This document shows, piece after piece, positions 31,814 to 42,605 of a stretch of 64,000 nt of DNA. Location: positions 12,242,255-12,306,254 of the forward strand of contig CM039466.1 in NCBI GenBank assembly GCA_022414725.1. Reading direction: 5' to 3'. Numbering within the stretch: the first letter of the stretch is position 1; each line of letters begins with the position of its first letter. The position numbers were made by a program, and so were the translations under genes. A model generated the notes under the pieces. It did not search any database. It was not told the origin of the DNA and saw only the letters and a list, made by a program, of their open reading frames with translations. This stretch comes from Microglena sp. YARC. Lineage: Eukaryota; Chlorophyta; Chlorophyceae; Chlamydomonadales; Chlamydomonadaceae.

Positions 31814-32113
31814 TCAAAACTCCTCGAGACAGAACTCCTCGGACTTTCGTTTTAGCGTTTTTCTTCCTGTGCCTTCTAGTATGCCTTCTCCACTTCCGTT
31901 GCGCGGTATTCTCAAACCTGGGCCGCGCAAGGCCAACCAAATACTAAGGGCTCTAGATCTAGCTGGAGCCAGGACCCCAACATCTGGCTCTCGCTCCTTG
32001 CTTGCATGCTGAATTTTGCGTTTGCTACATGTCTGATTAGCATTGTTCTGGGTAAGCATATATGGCATACCGGAAGAAGCAGTCGCAATTCGCCAGTTCG
32101 AGTTTTGAGCCAT
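31814..32113 (-). CDS. Hypothetical small ORF (99 codons), doubtful
   Basis: Begins with a true ATG at 32113 and ends TGA at 31814. The product is basic (many Arg/Lys) with no recognisable motif. It is divergent from the thioredoxin gene 850 bp away. I include it only because it is the longest non-repeat ATG frame in this interval. It could equally be chance. Confidence 0.2.
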   Translation of the reverse strand: MAQNSNWRIATASSGMPYMLTQNNANQTCSKRKIQHASKEREPDVGVLAPARSRALSIWLALRGPGLRIPRNGSGEGILEGTGRKTLKRKSEEFCLEEF

Positions 32114-32544
32114 AGCGAGTTACTAGCACCAACCTAGAGTCATACACACACACCTCCAGACCCTTATCAACTTGTTTTCAGTCATGTCTAACTTTTTACG
32201 GAGTGAGTCGTTTCACATCAGACTTCGACATATCGAAGCGTGTACTATATTTTGCTACCTAACCTGAAATGCAGAAACTTGGGAAATACTGGTGCCTAGA
32301 GCCAACGCAGGGCGCAGGTTTGGCGCAGCGAGAAGTCCCGGCAAGAAGCACCAGGTGAGGGGCCGATACGCGTTCGATGCCACTTCCATACCAAAACCAA
32401 GGGGGGGTCAAAAGGCCGGGGAATGAGTACTGGGAGAGAGCGAGTCAAAAGCGACGAAGTTTTGTTCGCAACCCCGAAGCTCGCAAGAAGCTTAGCGTAC
32501 TAAACCCCCAACTTCTTCGACTCAGGGCTGGCTGCCTCGTAGCC

Positions 32545-32600
32545 CCCCCCCCCCCCCCCGCCCCCCCCCCCGCCCCCGTAGCCCGGCTACGGCCCCGGGG
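32545..32600. repeat. C-rich tract
   Basis: Poly-C with GCCCCC interruptions, followed by CGGCCCCGGGGGGGCG. Confidence 0.85.
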
Positions 32601-32964
32601 GGGCGAGGAGGCTTCAGACTGCCAGCATAGATTCCAACATTGTGTGAAAACACGAGGAGTCGCGTGTACTTCTCGCAGTAGACACACAGTAGGTATAATC
32701 CCACCAATAGATATTTATTGATAACAAAATATCTACAGGTGGGATTAGACAGACGCATACGGTGAACACTTGGCGCAAACACTTGGCTCACGCTCCCGTG
32801 CCACGTGTCCACCCCACCATGGTTTACCGCTCCATGGATCAATACATAATGGCAAGAAGCAAAACGATGCGAGCGGGACTGGAGTTATCAAATGATACTA
32901 ATTTCTCTCCCTCCCTCGAATTCATTCAAAACTCACGGCCAACCCTACTTCACCAGAAATAAAT

Positions 32965-35131
32965 ATGCCTCTTCTCCGGTCTACTTGCTCGCGCAAAGGC
33001 GCGGGATCCTCTGGCAGCAGTGCCGGGTCGAATAACTTAGAACTCCCGTGTGTTGCAACCAGCCCTCGCACCTCTGCCTCCGGCCATCCCCGTCCTGTTG
33101 TCTGCACGAAGGCCCGCCCCGATGAAAGAGCAGGTGCCCCCCGCAGCGAAAGTCCTGTGGGGAGGAAGCAGAATAACAACAGCAGAAACCGGAGATCTTC
33201 CCCAGTAACTCATGGCATTGCCTCCCCTGCTTTTGCCTCTCCTGCGTTTGCCCCCCCCTCCTTCGCCCCACGCTCCAGCTCTCCCCCTCTCTCTACTCTT
33301 CGGAAAGCCAGGCAAGCTCCCCGTCCAAGAAACACCATGGTTGAGGCAACGAACATGGATCACCTGGAAGACATTCAATCAAGGGCGGGAGATGCCTTGA
33401 AGTGGACCTGCGTCGTGTACTACGCTGATTGGTGCAGGAACTGCAGAAGTACCATGCCCGAGCTTCTGGGTCTAGGTACCTGCGATGGCCTATCCGACAA
33501 GGTCCAGTTCGTGCGGGTAAGAGGATGATTGATTGTGGCGTGTGTATTCGTTGCTCGTGAGCTTGGTAGATGTTGTGAGTGACTCAGCAACGTGCTAACT
33601 CGTGACACAGTCTACGCGTCTTGACTCTCTGCGTAAGATATTTTCCCCTCCTCGGACGACTGTAAATAATATCACTGGTCATGATGGTGGCGTAGCGGGC
33701 ACTGATGAATTTTTGTTGCACGCATTTGGATGGCGAAATATCACTCGCTATATCCGCGCGGTATGGAACTAGAATACTGCGCCCCAGAATGAAGTAAATC
33801 CACGAAGACATTGCGCACGCTCGTAGGACGGAAGTGGCGACTCACGCACCCTTGTTGCATTTTAAGCGATTTGGAGTTCCAGGACAGGGGCTCGGCAAAT
33901 GCTTTGTGTGCATGTCCACAGCCTTCTGATTCCTCGTGGTGGAAAACCCATTTGTCCATTTCTTGCTGTCTCTTGATGTACTAGGCTTTGATCTTCACTT
34001 GCTGTCTCTTGATATATTATTAGGCCCTGATCTCCCCTCCCTCCTATATGCAGGCAAACATTGAGGAGGGAACCCATGCATACCAGATGGCCATCAGCAG
34101 GGATGTCCATGGTCTTCCATTTGCCTGCGTCTCCAGACCAAATGGGGAGTACGCTGTCGGTAAGTGTCTTTGATCTCGCCTCAAAATTTGGGCAAGAGCC
34201 CAGGTTAAGAGCTTCCCCTTCTGGGGGTCGTGAGCCCCCAGGGTCACTCCGTTGTTTGTTTGTTTGTGCGACCAACACGCGTGTGCGAGACGAAGCCTGA
34301 CACGGTAGCCAATCAATTAGCAATGTCTGGGAGTATAGTGACTGCCATCGAGGTACTTCACTCTAATACATTGCATTGCATACAGTTCTGTTTTACTACC
34401 TTACATTGTCATAGGCAGGCCATACAGGGATCTGGTGTCCAGAATGAATAGAAGCGGCATGACCCTAGTGATGAAATCCCAACGCAACGCTTATCCCAAA
34501 GCATCGCTTATCGGCACCGTTTATATTGCCGCTGTAATTGTTGAATGCTTATGCTTATCGCCACTGCATTTAGCGCCAAAGTAATTGTTGAATGCTTATG
34601 CTTATCGCCACTGCATTTAGCGCCACTGCCAAGTAAATGGGCATTGTCTGTGTGTGCAAAACTGGAGTAAAACAATAAGCTGTCCACTTCAGGCTTGATA
34701 TCTTGTACTGTTACTCTCCCCTTGTGCATGTGTGTGTGTTAAACCAATAGGCATGAGCTCTTGTCCTGTTTCTCTCCCCTAGTGCATGTGTGTGTGTTAA
34801 ACCAACAGGCTGCGCACTCCAACCTTAAGATCTTATTCTGATTCTCTCCCCTAATGCATTTGTGTGTTAAACCAACATGCCTCCCCTCTTGCATGTGTGT
34901 GTGTTAAACCAACAGGCCTGAGATCATGTCCTGACTCTCTCCCCTTGTGTGTGTAAAACCAACAGGCGTAAGATCTTGTCCTGATTCTCTCCCCTTGTGC
35001 GTTCTCTTCCTGCATCAGGTATCAGTGCGAAGGATGTGGATGAGCTGAAGGCCAAGTTGGAGGTTATTGCCCAAAACCCCGATGCTGTGCACGGCCATCA
35101 TGATGATGAAGAGTTGGACATCTTGAATTGA
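32965..35131 (+). CDS. Plastid-type thioredoxin-like protein with WCRNC active site (3 exons)
   Basis: Exons are 32965-33516, 34054-34159 and 35019-35131, all with GT..AG introns. Phases 0 and 1 join in frame to give 256 residues ending TGA. The start is the first ATG after an in-frame TAA near 32899. Residues 1-110 are Ser/Arg/Pro-rich and poor in acidic residues, as in chloroplast transit peptides, with short repeats (SPAFASPAFAPPSFAP). The thioredoxin fold follows: WTCVVYYADWCRNCRSTMPE holds the CxxC pair as WCRNC instead of WCGPC, then VQFVRANIEE, and LPFACV at the cis-proline position. The C-terminal tail is acidic and His-rich (HGHHDDEELD). Plant WCRKC thioredoxins are plastid proteins with this basic active site; here Asn replaces Lys. 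The likely role is thiol-disulfide exchange in the stroma, partner unknown. Localisation and function are inferred from the family. Confidence 0.9.
33962..34050 (+). repeat. Tandem repeat in thioredoxin intron 1
   Basis: CTTGCTGTCTCTTGAT(G/A)TA with AGGC(T/C)(T/C)TGATCT occurs twice in ~44-bp units, ending at the pyrimidine tract before the exon 2 acceptor (34053). Confidence 0.7.
34185..34330 (-). mobile_element. Element C fragment in thioredoxin intron 2
   Basis: CTTCTGGGGGTCGTGAGCCC, then CCAGGGTCACTCCGTTG, then CGAGACGAAGCCTGACACGG match the element C copies at 43917, 45600 and throughout the 49-59 kb array. It has diverged internally. Confidence 0.6.
34525..35017 (+). repeat. Two minisatellites filling thioredoxin intron 2
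   Basis: First, two to three ~45-bp units of AATTGTTGAATGCTTATGC (34530-34628). Second, about five ~60-70-bp units containing GTGTGTGTTAAACCAA(C/T)A and CTGATTCTCTCCCCT (34690-35005). The last unit supplies the pyrimidine tract immediately before the exon 3 acceptor at 35018. Confidence 0.8.
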
Positions 35132-35149
35132 ATATGTTGTCCTGCTTCG

Positions 35150-35395
35150 GCCCCCGCGTGCACTACCCTTGGGGGTTGCACCTACTACTCTCAGCTCAGA
35201 GTGTGCACTTACTGACCGCAACCTGCGTTCTAACTGCCCTCTGCCGAGGGTGTGCACCAGCGACCCATTATCTCCGTTCATATACCCCTCTGCTGATGGT
35301 GTGCACCAACAGCCCACAAGCTCTGTACATATAGCCCTCTGCGGAGGGTGTGCGCTGACGGGCCAGAAACTGTGTACCAATAACGACAAGCTTTT
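35150..35395 (+). repeat. Tandem repeat in the 3' flank of the thioredoxin gene
   Basis: About four ~55-bp units with GCCCTCTGC(C/G)GAGGGTGTGC and CTGTACATATA. It starts about 20 bases after the stop codon, so it is probably 3'UTR. No clear polyadenylation signal was identified. Confidence 0.75.
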
Positions 35396-35399
35396 TTGA

Positions 35400-36048
35400 A
35401 TGAAAAAATCCTTCGGTGGGAATGTGAAAAGTTTATGCATTGGAATATGGGATGATTGAAGTCATATGACTTAAGGTGATTGGTATATAGTATATAATGA
35501 ATGCACCAGTTGAATGAGCTCACAGCTGTAGTGGCCATTTCCACTTTTATTTCTCCAGACAAGGGGTTGCCATTCCGTCGCTGAATGGATACAATGGGGA
35601 CTGGCTAGGAAAACCAGTAAGAAATGCCCCCGGGGGCATTGTGTTGCACTGGGGTAGTAACGAGTCACTCATTTTGCGACAGGTTATACACAAAAAGTGG
35701 CCATTTGCCTAGCAGCATGTATAGTGCTCAGGCTTGGTTAGTACAGAAGTACTAGCTTCAATTGACAGGTCGGGGTGTCAAACCCGTTGCTAGGTTGACG
35801 ATGTTTGACCTGTCGCCTTGACAGCTGCCGAGATCGTTCCTGTCGCGCAGTATTCAGTTTAGGCACGTTAGCGGTCTGCGAAAGCTAATCCCATATGAAG
35901 CTTCCCCATTTTTATGGGGAGGTTATTCAACATCGCACACCCTGGGCAAGGGCAACACTACATTCATACATTCATGTTGTATACATGTTAGATTCATGTT
36001 GTATGGATGTAGTTACATTCATACATAATACTTGGATCATACACAGTT
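35400..36048. other. No gene recognised
   Basis: Contains short inverted sequences such as GACAGGTCGGGG.. and GTTTGACCTGTC near 35780-35825, and CATTCATGTTGTAT repeats near 35960-36030. No coding signal. Confidence 0.5.
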
Positions 36049-36163
36049 TTTTTAGGCCCCACTGCGCGATTTGGCAGTTTTTTCGAACTCCTGTGGATGG
36101 AGTGCAGTTTTTGCGTTTTTTGCACTACAAAGCGCCGACCAATTTGAGATATATAGTACCCTG
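36049..36163. mobile_element. hAT-like MITE family M, truncated copy
   Basis: Retains TTTTTGCACTACAAAGCGC and the terminal AGTACCCTG. The left end is missing. Confidence 0.65.
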
Positions 36164-36664
36164 CTCGGATGCCTGTATGGATGCATCCTTGGAATGAGCC
36201 TACATTTGTGGCCATTTGCTTTCACACCATGTCGGCCTGGAAGAAAAACATAACTCGAAAATGTGCACTGTTACTAACACTCACTGCTGTTACTGTCACT
36301 GACAAAGCTGCCACTGCCACTCTGGTGCCCTGCTGCCACTGTCAATGGCATTCACTGCTGCTAATTCCAGTCTTGGAATCTTTGGCTCAGTGGCAGTCTC
36401 AGGGAGTTGTCTAGAAGCTGAAGCTAGTAGCCGAGAAGGAAAAGTGGTGGTGCCGCGCACCAGCTGTCTTATTTAGTAAACTGATGAAAATATACTTTGA
36501 TGGTCTAGGTGAAGCAAGAGTGATCACAAGTACAAGGGAGAGAGTATGCTTTGGTATCTGTATGTTGTGCGCTGGAACGAGGTGAAAGATCTTGCTTTGT
36601 CCTTCTCGGTCCCTTACTCGTTTCGATTCGTGAACACAGAGTATCCTTAGTCCAGGTCATAGCT

Positions 36665-36823
36665 TTTAGCTATTTTCATCTGCAAGCAAGAGCTTCTAGG
36701 CAGTTACCCTGGCTATTGAGGCAAAACAGATGCGACTTTGAAGCAGACACAGTCAGCTGTCCAGAACAGCTGAAATATTTAGGTTCAGCTCAAGGAGCTG
36801 TCTAGAAGCTACTACTCGTAGCC
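36665..36823. mobile_element. TIR element family T2, copy 2
   Basis: AGAGCTTCTAGGCAGTTACC on the left and GGAGCTGTCTAGAAGCTACT then ACTCGTAGCC on the right. A second right end with the same sequence lies at about 36400-36436. Confidence 0.65.
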
Positions 36824-36839
36824 GAAAAGATAACTCTAG

Positions 36840-38211
36840 TTCAGGTGTTATTAACTTGGCACGCCATGCAAGTCAAACGTCTCAGATGATTCCTTTTGTG
36901 GCTCCTTAGGAACTTTGAATGTGTGTGTGCATATGTACACACACTCACACACTCACCTACCTCCTTTATCCCCACCCACACACAAACAAACAGACAGACA
37001 CCCTCACCCCACACCCCCAGAGACTTAAATACAGTCACAGACCCTTGTATGGGTTTGAGATGGTAAGCACAACATGCCAGTTTAGCATGACCATCAGATT
37101 GTGTTGAATGACACGGTGCCAAGTGCTCTTTAGACATGTCTAGAGAGCACTCAAAATTGTGTCGTTCAACAGAAAAGATGGTAGTCAGGCATCCACATCA
37201 AGCAGGTACCTGTGACTACTTGCAGCGGCAGAGTCCTGCTGTCGCTCGTTAGGAACTTGGAAGCTGTGTTGTTAAACAGAAAGGATGGTAGTTAGCCAGC
37301 TACAGCATGCAGGTACCTGTGGCAATTCCTGAACTGGTTGATTCCTTCTGTCGCTTGTTACGCGTGCATGACACTTGTGTATGGAATGTGAGCCTATATA
37401 GTAATTTAGTGGATGATTTATATATCAACAGTCGTGGGTCACCTATTTACCTCGTTCAGGCCAATTTTTCGACATCCTGATTTTCTACCATAGTTTTTTT
37501 CCAGCCTCAGTTAGTTTCTACCCTAAGTTTATTTCCAGCCTGAGTTCAGCCTCGGTTAGTTTCCAGCCTGAGTTTTTTTAGTTACGAGAATCTTGCCTTG
37601 AAAAAATGTAGCTTGGCACCTTGTAGTTATCGAGTTATACCATGTAACAGATTTCATAGCTTGTAAAGAAACTAGACTTTATCAAATGTAGCCTTTGAGG
37701 CGAAAATCCTTATTGTAAAAAGGTCAGATGCTACAGTGCCACAGACTTTCACCACCAGGGCACGAGGGCTGCTTATGGGTACTTAACAATCTACGTTGTG
37801 AGACGTAACACGTTACACAGTGTTCGTTTCATGAGGCGAAATGTACGGTTCGTGTGCCAAATCCACGTCACATGGGCCAAAACTACGTTTCCAAAGTAAC
37901 AGAGTCCGGGTTTTTCTACATATATTTTAGGATGCGACTTGCAGCACGTGTGCAACATAAGGATTTTCAGGCGCTACGCAGTTGACCAGCCAACAGATTT
38001 TAGCATCGCAGTTTACCGATGTGGTGCCAATCAAACTCAAACAATTAAGCAGCATACCGGTTCACACAATCTGTTGTGTCGCAGGACGCAAAGTTGGGGA
38101 TCCTCCTGAACAAACCTGGCACGCATGGTCGATGATGAACAGCTTACAAGGTTAAATTGCCATAGACAGTCCAGAGTTGACCGGGGCAGTTAAAGCCATC
38201 AAGGGTGGTAT
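36840..38211. other. No gene recognised; short duplications
   Basis: A CA-rich stretch near 36920-37015. A ~115-bp unit with GGTACCTGTG, CTGTCGCTCGTTAGGAACTT and AACAGAAA(A/G)GATGGTAGT is duplicated at about 37165-37360. TTTCCAGCCTGAGTT repeats lie at 37498-37575. A GAGGCGAAAATCCTT block at 37685 is also found at 27663 and, altered, near 30625. Confidence 0.55.
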
Positions 38212-38323
38212 GTATGTTACAGTCCAGGGGTAGGCCAAATAGGCTAAAGGGACTTGCCCAACCGTAGTAGGAAGGGCGAAAAAAGAAAAAGCACTTATAA
38301 ACCCCAAAACCCAACCAAGGGTA
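38212..38323 (-). mobile_element. SINE-2, copy 4
   Basis: The reverse complement ends CCCCTGGACTGTAACATACATAC, with upstream ACGGTTGGGCAAGTCCC and GTGCTTTTTCTTTTTTCGCC. Confidence 0.75.
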
Positions 38324-38559
38324 TGTTATAGACCGGTTCTCCAGGTCCCGCTAGAGTGTCCTAGTGCGCCAGGCTTCCCGCCTGGCAGCTCCCGCCGTAG
38401 TGCCTCTAACCGATAGGGCCGGCACCTAGTGGCGTCAGTACCCTAAGGTACTGTCGCCTTTCCCTTCTTATACCTGCCCTGTCGCCTGACATGGTATCTC
38501 TCACCTGTAAGCATACATTGCCCTAGTCCATTCCCCGTGTCAGTACTCACGGTATAACA
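38324..38559 (+). mobile_element. Candidate LTR (TGTTATA...TATAACA)
   Basis: Begins TGTTATAGACCGG, like Copia LTR copy A, and ends GGTATAACA, followed by CTCCGGAAAGCT. The same end plus following sequence recurs at 41628-41650. No flanking 5-bp duplication is visible and no internal genes follow, so it is a weak call. Confidence 0.35.
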
Positions 38560-38731
38560 CTCCGGAAAGCTAAAGGTTATCGCCTCATCCCGCCTACGCG
38601 TCATCCACTGCATCAGATCCTGTCGTCTTTGCCCGTTGATCCCTCGTTCCCCGGCATACGCAGTCTTTGTTTGTTGCGCCGCAACTCCCGAAGAAGAGGA
38701 TGACAAGCCCAGAAAAGTTTGTCATCGCTTT

Positions 38732-38869
38732 GCCCCCCCCCCCCCCCCCCCGCTGGATCAACCCAGCTTGCTGCCCCGCAACACCTAGACCACCCACCTC
38801 TGCGCCTACCCATCAGTTCCCCCTCTCCTCCCCTCCCGCTGTCTCATATACCCCCGTCGGCCTGGCAAG

Positions 38870-38900
<31 letters not shown>

Positions 38901-38905
38901 CCCCC
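38732..38905. repeat. Poly-C runs
   Basis: C runs at about 38733-38751 and 38871-38899. The 310-codon frame 38667-39599 spans these and a GGGTCT microsatellite and is not accepted as a gene. Confidence 0.9.
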
Positions 38906-39219
38906 TCCCGTCCAATCCCGTTATCTACCTCTTGTAGAAGATCTCCACCTCTTCCTGTCTACGTCGTCACACCCTTTACCGCTTCTATCTCTCGTCGAGT
39001 TTCCATTGCTAGCTGCTTCATTTGCCTACCCAAGACCCGCAAGATGCCAGAACGAAGGAATACTCCACACGATGGTAAGGGAGGTTACAGTGTCTTTGCA
39101 CAGTGGTATGCAGAACTTGTTGCCCCCTTGCTCGAACAAGATTCAGTCTTCAGTCGTATACGGCGATCTCGAAAATGCTCATATTGATGAACCCTCCAAT
39201 GGTTACCACTATCCTAGAT

Positions 39220-39292
39220 CCAGCAGAACTAGAGGTGACCGACTCCTCCTTGTGGCGGAGGAGACCCGGGCTCGATTCCCGGTAGGCACACA
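39220..39292 (+). ncRNA. tRNA-like 3' half (SINE head or tRNA relic)
   Basis: An anticodon-arm-like stem CTCCTCC / GGAGGAG (39243-39263) encloses the loop TTGTGGC. A perfect TPsiC arm CCGGG-CTCGATT-CCCGG (39266-39282) follows, then TAGGCAC. No complementary GTGCCTA acceptor strand or normal D-arm lies upstream, so it is not a functional tRNA. GTG would sit at the anticodon position. Confidence 0.45.
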
Positions 39293-39388
39293 CATTTTGC
39301 AGAGCAGCCGAATAAATGTCTGGATACATGTCGCCACGTTCGACGACCGAAAGATAGCTGCCTATCGGGCGGTCACCTCTCGCACGGT

Positions 39389-39508
39389 CGTGGGGTTCGT
39401 GGGTCTCGGTCTGGGTCTGGGTCTGGGTCTGGGTCTCGATCTGGGTCTCGGTCTGGGTCTCGGTCTGGGTCTGGGTCTTGGTCTGGGTCTTGGTCTTCTG
39501 GGTCTCGA
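39389..39508. repeat. GGGTCT hexanucleotide microsatellite
   Basis: About 18-20 copies of GGGTCT with variants CGGTCT and TGGTCT. Encodes Gly-Leu repeats only as a translation artefact. Confidence 0.95.
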
Positions 39509-39549
39509 ACCTTCTATCAGCCTTAATTCATTTCAGAGAGTGGACAGAG

Positions 39550-39860
39550 ATGCTTGCAGCGGAACAGACGCGCAAATCTATACACGGAGACGAGAATAAC
39601 TTTACAATGACTGGGGGATCACATAGGACCCCAGTGGAGGAAAGGGAGCAAGCCTGAACCCTAATCAAGGTATAGGCTAGACGGCGCGTGTCAGAAGAAC
39701 ACGGTGACGCAGCTAACAGGAAGCTGTCACCGTGTCTATGGGCAGCTGACACAGTACAGACAGTAACACTGTCTGTACCGATAGTTCTAAGGGAGTACAT
39801 AAGTAGTCACCAAGTCATAAAACGAGTGAGAGCACCGCTATTCATGCTGATACCTTCCAT
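39550..39860 (-). repeat. Dispersed repeat R3, copy 2
   Basis: Inverted counterpart of 11590-11865, sharing ACGGAGACGAGAATAA, CCAGTGGAGGAAAGGG and CGATAGTTCTAAGGGAGTAC. It has an extra GTGTC..GACAC palindromic insertion near 39725-39775. Confidence 0.65.
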
Positions 39861-40018
39861 GCGGTATCCGCAGGTGGCGTGAGACGTCTCGAACCTTCCA
39901 GCAGGTCATGCGCAACGCCGGCTGGCGTCGCCCGAGGGCGCTCACAGGCTCCGAACCCTTAGGTTAAATTGCTCCTCCTCCTCCAGTGTGAGCGGTGTAA
40001 CCGTGGTGTATCTGCTTA

Positions 40019-41630
40019 GTTGAGGGCGGTAACTATATTGACCGCCCACACGGTTTTGGTTTTGGTTTTATAAGCTTATGTAAGGGCGGTCAGTATATAT
40101 GTTGAAGCACTGTTACTTACTAGTAACGAAGAAAGACATTTTGCAGGGTTGTTGTTTTTTAAGGAGTGCTGAACGTGCCTAAAATGTTGTGCAAAGCATA
40201 CATGAAGCTTGGCTTTAGTTGTAAGATTTGATGCAGAAAAAATGAGACCAATCAGAGGTCGGGTTAATTGTAGGGATTTTTGAGAAGGTGTTGCATGTGT
40301 GGGCTGGGCAGTATGAGCCGTTCAGGTCTGGGCTGCACCCGACGCGGGGGGGTGGTCGGGTGTGTGTGTCGGGGTGGATGCCTGTAGCGTGGGTCGGCAT
40401 GCATTGGGCTGGCCGGGTGGTTATGCGTTGTGTGGGTATGACACGAATGTAGCGCAGTTTGGAAGCGCATGTGGCATGTGCTTAGGGAGAATAGGTGAGC
40501 ATAGGCTCTCAATAGCCGCTCTGCCCATGATTTGGAACGGCTGGGCCTAGAGTTGCGTCTGGCCATGGAGAATGGAGATAAGTGGCTACCATTATGCAAC
40601 GCCGCTGCCCCCTAGGTCGAAGCACGGATCTGAAAGCTGCGTTGGTCGAAGCTCTGCAGCTTCTCAGGGTAGTGTCACCTTCTTAGTTAGCGAGTTAGTT
40701 ATAACTTGTGTAGCTTCGCAGCTCCGCAGAACGAACGATTGGTACTTAGGTAGCTATAAACAGCAAGTCACTTTGGCTGAGACGGGGGTCGGAAGTGCAC
40801 CAGTTATCAATTCCGCAGTTCGAAGGTCAGCATATGCTCAATTTCCACGTTCGCAAGTAGCACGTCCAGCAGGTTGCAGGCGATGGCCCCCTAGGTCAGA
40901 GCACGTAGCTCAAAGCTGCGCTGGTCCAAACTCCACAGGTTCGCAGGGTGGTGTTACCCACTTGGGTAGATAGTAATTAATTTTGAAGCTTCGCAGGTCT
41001 GCAGAACGAATGATCAGTACTGAGGCATGCTATTAATAGCAAGATTGGCAGACTCAGAGGTTGGAAGAGCACCAGTTAAATTCAATTGCGTAGTTCGAAG
41101 TTAGCATTTGCGCAATTTGCACGTTGCGCGCAAGTAGCAGGTCCAGCCGCGATGGGAGTTTGCAGGCGATGGCTCAGGGTCGGACGGGAACGCGAATGTT
41201 GCATGTTGCATGGACAGTTGGCTTGTGAAGGATGCTTCTTTCAACGCGAACCCTTCAGGGCTAAATGGCTCTTCATCCGGTTACTCGTTTTTGTTACACT
41301 CACGTGACGCTATTTGGTCGGCCCCCTTTTTGACAAGTTTTTGACAAGTTTTTGACTTTGTGTGACTCGGTGTAACTCTTGAGTCTCTCCTACATCGAGG
41401 GCGGTAACTATATTGACCGCCCCCTGAGCTGTTGGTTTTTGGAATTATAAGCTTATGTACGGGCGGTCAGTTATGTACTTATGCTGCAGCCTTGTTGCTT
41501 TCAAAGTAACAACTAAGTAACAAACAAACAAATAAGTGAAATTTTGCAGTGTTGCTGTTTAAAGCAGTATTGAACGTGCCTCTACTGTCATGCAGAGCAT
41601 ACATGAAGGTTGGCTCTAGTTGTAAATGTA
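40019..41630 (+). repeat. Pair of ~215-bp direct repeats flanking a ~290-bp tandem duplication
   Basis: Direct repeats at 40019-40232 and 41394-41628 start GAGGGCGGTAACTATATTGA and include TATAAGCTTATGTA and GAACGTGCCT. The start is a near palindrome of GGGCGGT / ACCGCCC. Between them, two ~290-bp units begin near 40598 and 40885 (CCCCCTAGGTC.., TTCGCAG..CTCCGCAGAACGAA, GGTTGCAGGCGATGG). A third fragment of the direct repeat is at 41893-41930. The layout is LTR-like but no coding region is present. Confidence 0.65.
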
Positions 41631-41934
41631 TAACACTCCGGAAAGCTGAAGGGTAGACCATGCAACCACCCCAAACCCAGAAGACGGACACATCGAGAAT
41701 TCCAGGCTATAGCGATGTATGGTACGATGGTGATGTGCACGTGTTGTTACAGTCGCATAGGCTCTGATTGATCCACTTATAAAAATAGCAGGGTGCCCTA
41801 ATGAGTCCCCTGGAGGTCGGCCCTGGGGCCCTGTGTCGTTGAAGTCTATGGCCGTGAGGTGTGAAAGGGTGGCCTGTAAGGCTAATAAGAATGACCGCCC
41901 CGCTCAGCTAGTTTTTGGAATTGTTTCCTGTGTA

Positions 41935-42062
41935 GAGGTTGAGTTGCGAGTTGCTGAGTTGTTGAGTCGCGAGTTGCGACTTGAGTTGCTTTTTGTTGGC
42001 TTGGGAGTTGTCGAGTTGCGAGCTGTTGAGTTGTTGAGTTGATTTGCGAGTTGTTGAGCTGG
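41935..42062. repeat. GAGTTG microsatellite
   Basis: GAGTTGCGAGTTGCTGAGTTG-type units over about 125 bases. Confidence 0.85.
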
Positions 42063-42069
42063 TACGAAG

Positions 42070-42605
42070 TTCGCACAATTTGATTTTTCACAAAAATCAC
42101 GGAAATCGCCAAGATCAGAGTTGTCGATCCATGTAACAATCCAATCCAATCCATAAAAAGCTGGATGGTGACGAGCCCAATTTATTACACTCTCATAGGC
42201 ACTGGTTAATCCAGTCTTCCAAACAATTATCGTTTTGGCACTTCGTCTCAGCAGAGTTGTTGCTCTAGTCTCCGTGATGCAGCTATCCTCCTCAAAAAAA
42301 TATACAATGAAAGAAAAATGTTATTACAAAAATGATTTATCCGCGTTTACATGTTTCTGGTATTTATTTTTCCTGCCGAAGACGGCGAGCAGCCAAATAG
42401 CTGGCTGAAGCTGTGTTACCAAGTTCAAGTTGAAGTCGTACGTCACAGTGTACTGCTGTACTGCAGTACGGGCAGTGGGTAAAGCCTCCCACTGCCCCTC
42501 TCTCATTATTGTAATATACTATAGCCTAGATCTCTTATGTAATCAGTCTAAGCTGCTCAGTAATTCACACTCTCATAGGATATGGTTGTTCCAATTATGA
42601 AAACA
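42070..42605. other. No gene recognised
   Basis: AT-rich sequence with CAATCCAATCCAATCC near 42137. No coding signal. Confidence 0.5.

Noticed and set aside
38667..39599. 310-codon plus-strand open frame
   Set aside because: It crosses two poly-C runs, a tRNA-like segment and a GGGTCT microsatellite. Composition changes abruptly and there is no domain, so it is chance openness through repeats.
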